Positions 15,250 through 17,151 of a DNA stretch of 17,151 nt are shown here, in pieces (within the stretch, counting starts at the first letter, position 1; every line of letters starts with the position of its first letter). A program made the position numbers and the translations under genes. Source of the DNA: JBEKEX01 sp050013615 (lineage in GTDB: Bacteria; Chloroflexota; Anaerolineae; Anaerolineales; Anaerolineaceae). Below the pieces are notes generated by a model. That model saw only the letters and a list, made by a program, of their open reading frames with translations. It was not told where the DNA came from and did not search any database. Location: positions 1 to 17,151 of the forward strand of contig JBEKEX010000031.1 of NCBI GenBank assembly GCA_050013615.1, in the 5' to 3' direction.

Positions 15250-16881
15250 ATGGCAGCAAAACAACTTGTTTTTGGTGAAGAGGCTCGCCGACGCCTGAAG
15301 AACGGCATGGATATTGTGGCGAACGCGGTTGCCACGACCCTTGGCCCTAAAGGTCGCAATGTGGCCTTGGACCGCAAATTCGGTTCTCCCACTATCACTC
15401 ATGACGGTGTAACCGTTGCAAAAGAAATCGAACTGGAAGACCCCTTTGAGAATATGGGCGCACAGCTTCTTAAGGAAGCTGCCAGCAAGACGAACGATAT
15501 TGCCGGCGATGGCACAACCACTTCTACCGTGCTGGCACATGCGATTGCAACTGAAGGGCTCAAGACCCTGGCAGCCGGTGCCAACCCCATGCGTTTGAAG
15601 CTGGGCATCGAACAGGCTACCGATGAAGTCGTGAAAGCCATGCGCAAGATGTCGCAGAAGATCGAGACCAGGGAAGATATTGCCCACGTCGCGACCAATT
15701 CTGCTGCTGATCAGGAGATTGGCAACCTGATTGCGGATGTGATGGATAAAGTCGGCAAAGATGGCGTCATCACGGTTGAGGAATCCAAGTCGCTGCAGTT
15801 CGAAACCGAATTTGTCGAAGGTATGCAGTTCGACCGCGGCTATATTTCCGCCTACTTCGTCACCGATGCCGAGCACATGGAAGCTGTAATCAGCGAACCC
15901 TATATTCTTGTCTATGATAAGAAGATATCTGCGGCTCAGGACATGGTTCCCCTGCTGGAGAAATTGCTGGCATCCGGCAAGCGCGACCTGGTGATCATTG
16001 CAGAAGATGTAGACGGCGAAGCATTGGCTACCCTGGCCTTGAACAAACTGCGCGGCATTTTCAACGTGCTGGCAGTCAAGGCACCCGGCTTCGGTGATCG
16101 CCGCAAGGCCATGATGCAGGATATTGCCATTTTGACCGGTGGGCAGGTCATTTCCGAAGAGACCGGCCGCAAGCTGGAGAACGTCGGGATTGCTGACCTC
16201 GGCCGTGCCGAGAAAGTGGAAGCCGATAAAGACAACACCACCATTGTTGGTGGCAAGGGTGAAGCTTCCGATATCAAAGGCCGCATCGAACAGATCCGCG
16301 TGGAGATCGATAAGACCACCAGCGATTACGACCGCGAGAAGTTGCAGGAACGCTTGGCCAAGCTCTCCGGTGGCGTTGCCATCATCAAGGTGGGCGCTGC
16401 TACCGAGACTGAGCTGAAGGAAAAGAAGCATCGTGTGGAAGATGCCTTGTCGGCAACCCGCGCTGCCATCGAAGAAGGCATTGTTCCTGGCGGTGAGATC
16501 ACCTTCATCAACGCCATTCCGGCGCTGGACAAAGTGAAGATGACTGGCGAAGATGAGTCCATTGGTGTTTCCATCGTGCGCAGAGCATTGGAAGCCCCCA
16601 TCCGCAAGCTGGCTGAAAATGCCGGACAGGATGGAGCCGTGATCATCGAGAATGTACGCCGCATGGCTAAGGAACAGAGCAACAAGAACATCGGCTACAA
16701 CGTTATCACCGGCGAGTATGGCGACATGCTCAAGGGTGGCATCATCGATCCGTTGAAGGTCGTGCGCGGTGCGCTGGAGAATGCAGCATCCATTGCTGCA
16801 ATGATCCTGACCACCGAAGCATTGATCACCGACGTGCCCGAAAAAGAAAAACCGATGGCCCCTCCGCCTCCGGAGTACTAA
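15250..16881 (+). CDS. groEL: Chaperonin GroEL (60 kDa)
   Basis: A 543-residue ATP-driven folding chamber subunit forming rings of seven. Residue numbers match E. coli GroEL almost exactly: TLGPKGRNV (30-38) binds phosphate, Asp52 (THDGV) and Asp87 (GDGTTT) coordinate ATP and metal, and Asp398 (RVEDAL) is the hydrolytic residue. The apical domain contains QFDRGYISAYFVTD, the substrate and GroES binding region. Two oddities: the nucleotide loop reads PGGE (413-416) where most family members have GGG at 414-416, and the C-terminus ends PMAPPPPEY instead of the usual GGM repeats. AAAGGAG lies about 10 bases before ATG. It is co-transcribed with groES under CIRCE and followed by a strong terminator. 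Orthology is certain; whether it is the only GroEL of the cell cannot be seen. Confidence 0.98.
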   Translation: MAAKQLVFGEEARRRLKNGMDIVANAVATTLGPKGRNVALDRKFGSPTITHDGVTVAKEIELEDPFENMGAQLLKEAASKTNDIAGDGTTTSTVLAHAIATEGLKTLAAGANPMRLKLGIEQATDEVVKAMRKMSQKIETREDIAHVATNSAADQEIGNLIADVMDKVGKDGVITVEESKSLQFETEFVEGMQFDRGYISAYFVTDAEHMEAVISEPYILVYDKKISAAQDMVPLLEKLLASGKRDLVIIAEDVDGEALATLALNKLRGIFNVLAVKAPGFGDRRKAMMQDIAILTGGQVISEETGRKLENVGIADLGRAEKVEADKDNTTIVGGKGEASDIKGRIEQIRVEIDKTTSDYDREKLQERLAKLSGGVAIIKVGAATETELKEKKHRVEDALSATRAAIEEGIVPGGEITFINAIPALDKVKMTGEDESIGVSIVRRALEAPIRKLAENAGQDGAVIIENVRRMAKEQSNKNIGYNVITGEYGDMLKGGIIDPLKVVRGALENAASIAAMILTTEALITDVPEKEKPMAPPPPEY

Positions 16882-16896
16882 ACCACCTTTCTGATC

Positions 16897-16928
16897 AAAG
16901 GGCGGCCCGAATTGGGTCGCCCTTTTTT
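16897..16928 (+). terminator. groESL terminator
   Basis: A 12-bp stem (AAAGGGCGGCCC / GGGTCGCCCTTT, one G-U pair) with loop GAATT runs into six T. It starts 15 bases after the groEL stop. The T run ends only four bases before the -10 box of the next gene. Confidence 0.92.
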
Positions 16929-16932
16929 CGTG

Positions 16933-16938
16933 TATAAT
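16933..16938 (+). promoter_or_regulatory. -10 box of the downstream lipoprotein gene
   Basis: A perfect TATAAT, seven bases before the ATG at 16946, with no ribosome binding site between. The -35 region falls inside the terminator stem; TTGGGT at 16912-16917 is 15 bases away and weak. The arrangement implies a leaderless mRNA. Confidence 0.5.
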
Positions 16939-16945
16939 CATGACG

Positions 16946-17151
16946 ATGCAGAAAAAACGTGCTAACATCGTACTGTTATCCATAGCAATGTTTCTATTGG
17001 CAGGTTGCAGCAGTCTCTTCCATGGACAGCCCACGGAAACCCCAATACCAACCAATACGCCGACACCGACAGCTACCCCCGAACCTTTGGCAGCCAGCGT
17101 CAATGGAGATGGAATTACTCTGGCAGAGTATCAAGGCGAACTGCAACAGCT
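16946..17151 (+). CDS. Lipoprotein with SurA/PrsA-like N-terminus, probable peptidyl-prolyl isomerase (3' truncated)
   Basis: The first 68 codons are present; the gene continues past the window. The N-terminus is a lipoprotein signal: MQKKR, a hydrophobic stretch, then the lipobox LAGC with Cys21. A Pro/Thr linker follows (TETPIPTNTPTPTATPEP, about 31-48), then LAASVNGDGITLAEYQGEL. This last segment is how SurA_N/PrsA-type foldases usually begin (A-x-V-N-G-x-x-I-x-x-x-x-Y/F), so an extracytoplasmic peptidyl-prolyl cis-trans isomerase or chaperone is likely; the catalytic parvulin domain is not visible. An in-frame ATG at 16940 lies one base after the -10 box and could not be on the transcript, so 16946 is taken as the start. 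It sits directly after groEL but behind a terminator and its own promoter. Confidence 0.7.
   Translation, partial: MQKKRANIVLLSIAMFLLAGCSSLFHGQPTETPIPTNTPTPTATPEPLAASVNGDGITLAEYQGELQQ

Noticed and set aside
15226..17103. A 625-codon open frame on the minus strand covering all of groEL
   Set aside because: It is antisense to a certain groEL, has no ribosome binding site, runs through the groESL terminator and the next gene, and its protein looks like a His/Gly/Asp-rich back-translation. Long antisense frames are a known by-product of biased codon use in chaperone genes.

Overview
The window looks like chromosomal DNA from a Gram-positive-like (monoderm) bacterium. The most likely group is Chloroflexota, class Anaerolineae or a relative. 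This is inferred from style, not from a marker gene. Three secreted or anchored proteins carry long Pro/Thr/Ala linkers next to a lipobox or a membrane anchor. groESL is under a textbook CIRCE operator, and base composition is moderate. I see no insertion sequence, integrase, phage gene or CRISPR array, so this reads as ordinary core plus transport DNA.

Layout from left to right. (1) The 3' end of a YdfG-type short-chain dehydrogenase, on the + strand, meets a minus-strand block across a hairpin terminator. (2) The minus-strand block 3867-325 holds a NatA-like ABC ATPase, two ABC-2 permeases and a tRNA-Arg(TCG) with its own promoter. An unusual 8-bp tandem repeat overlaps the promoter in front of the ATPase. 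(3) The minus-strand block 9618-4161 is a complete BMP-family nucleoside-type importer in the order of Bacillus nupNOPQ: lipoprotein, double ATPase, permease, permease. A terminator sits between the lipoprotein and the rest, and there is a strong hairpin at the predicted 5' end of the lipoprotein mRNA. (4) The minus-strand pair trmD-MFS transporter (11846-9850) overlaps by ATGA. (5) On the + strand, two tandem paralogous membrane-anchored TPR proteins (11975-14748) follow. (6) groES-groEL (14913-16881) comes next. (7) The start of a lipoprotein with a SurA/PrsA-like N-terminus runs off the right edge.

How they work together. The lipoprotein would catch a nucleoside-like ligand outside the membrane, and the two permeases and the ATPase would import it. 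The three-gene ABC-2 unit is probably an exporter (NatAB-like), with substrate unknown. GroESL and the downstream foldase-like lipoprotein place cytoplasmic and extracytoplasmic protein folding side by side. The two TPR proteins are predicted outward-facing scaffolds with unknown partners.

The most interesting things are regulatory and structural. Three genes (trmD, the first TPR gene and the last lipoprotein) have a -10 box six or seven bases before the ATG and no Shine-Dalgarno, so they look leaderless. The BMP lipoprotein mRNA should begin with a 14-bp stem. The TPR pair shares two cysteines exactly 31 residues apart. GroEL keeps its catalytic aspartates but has GGE where the nucleotide loop normally reads GGG, and it lacks the GGM tail. 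I found no clear evidence of a wholly new biological system; the TPR pair is the best candidate for something undescribed.
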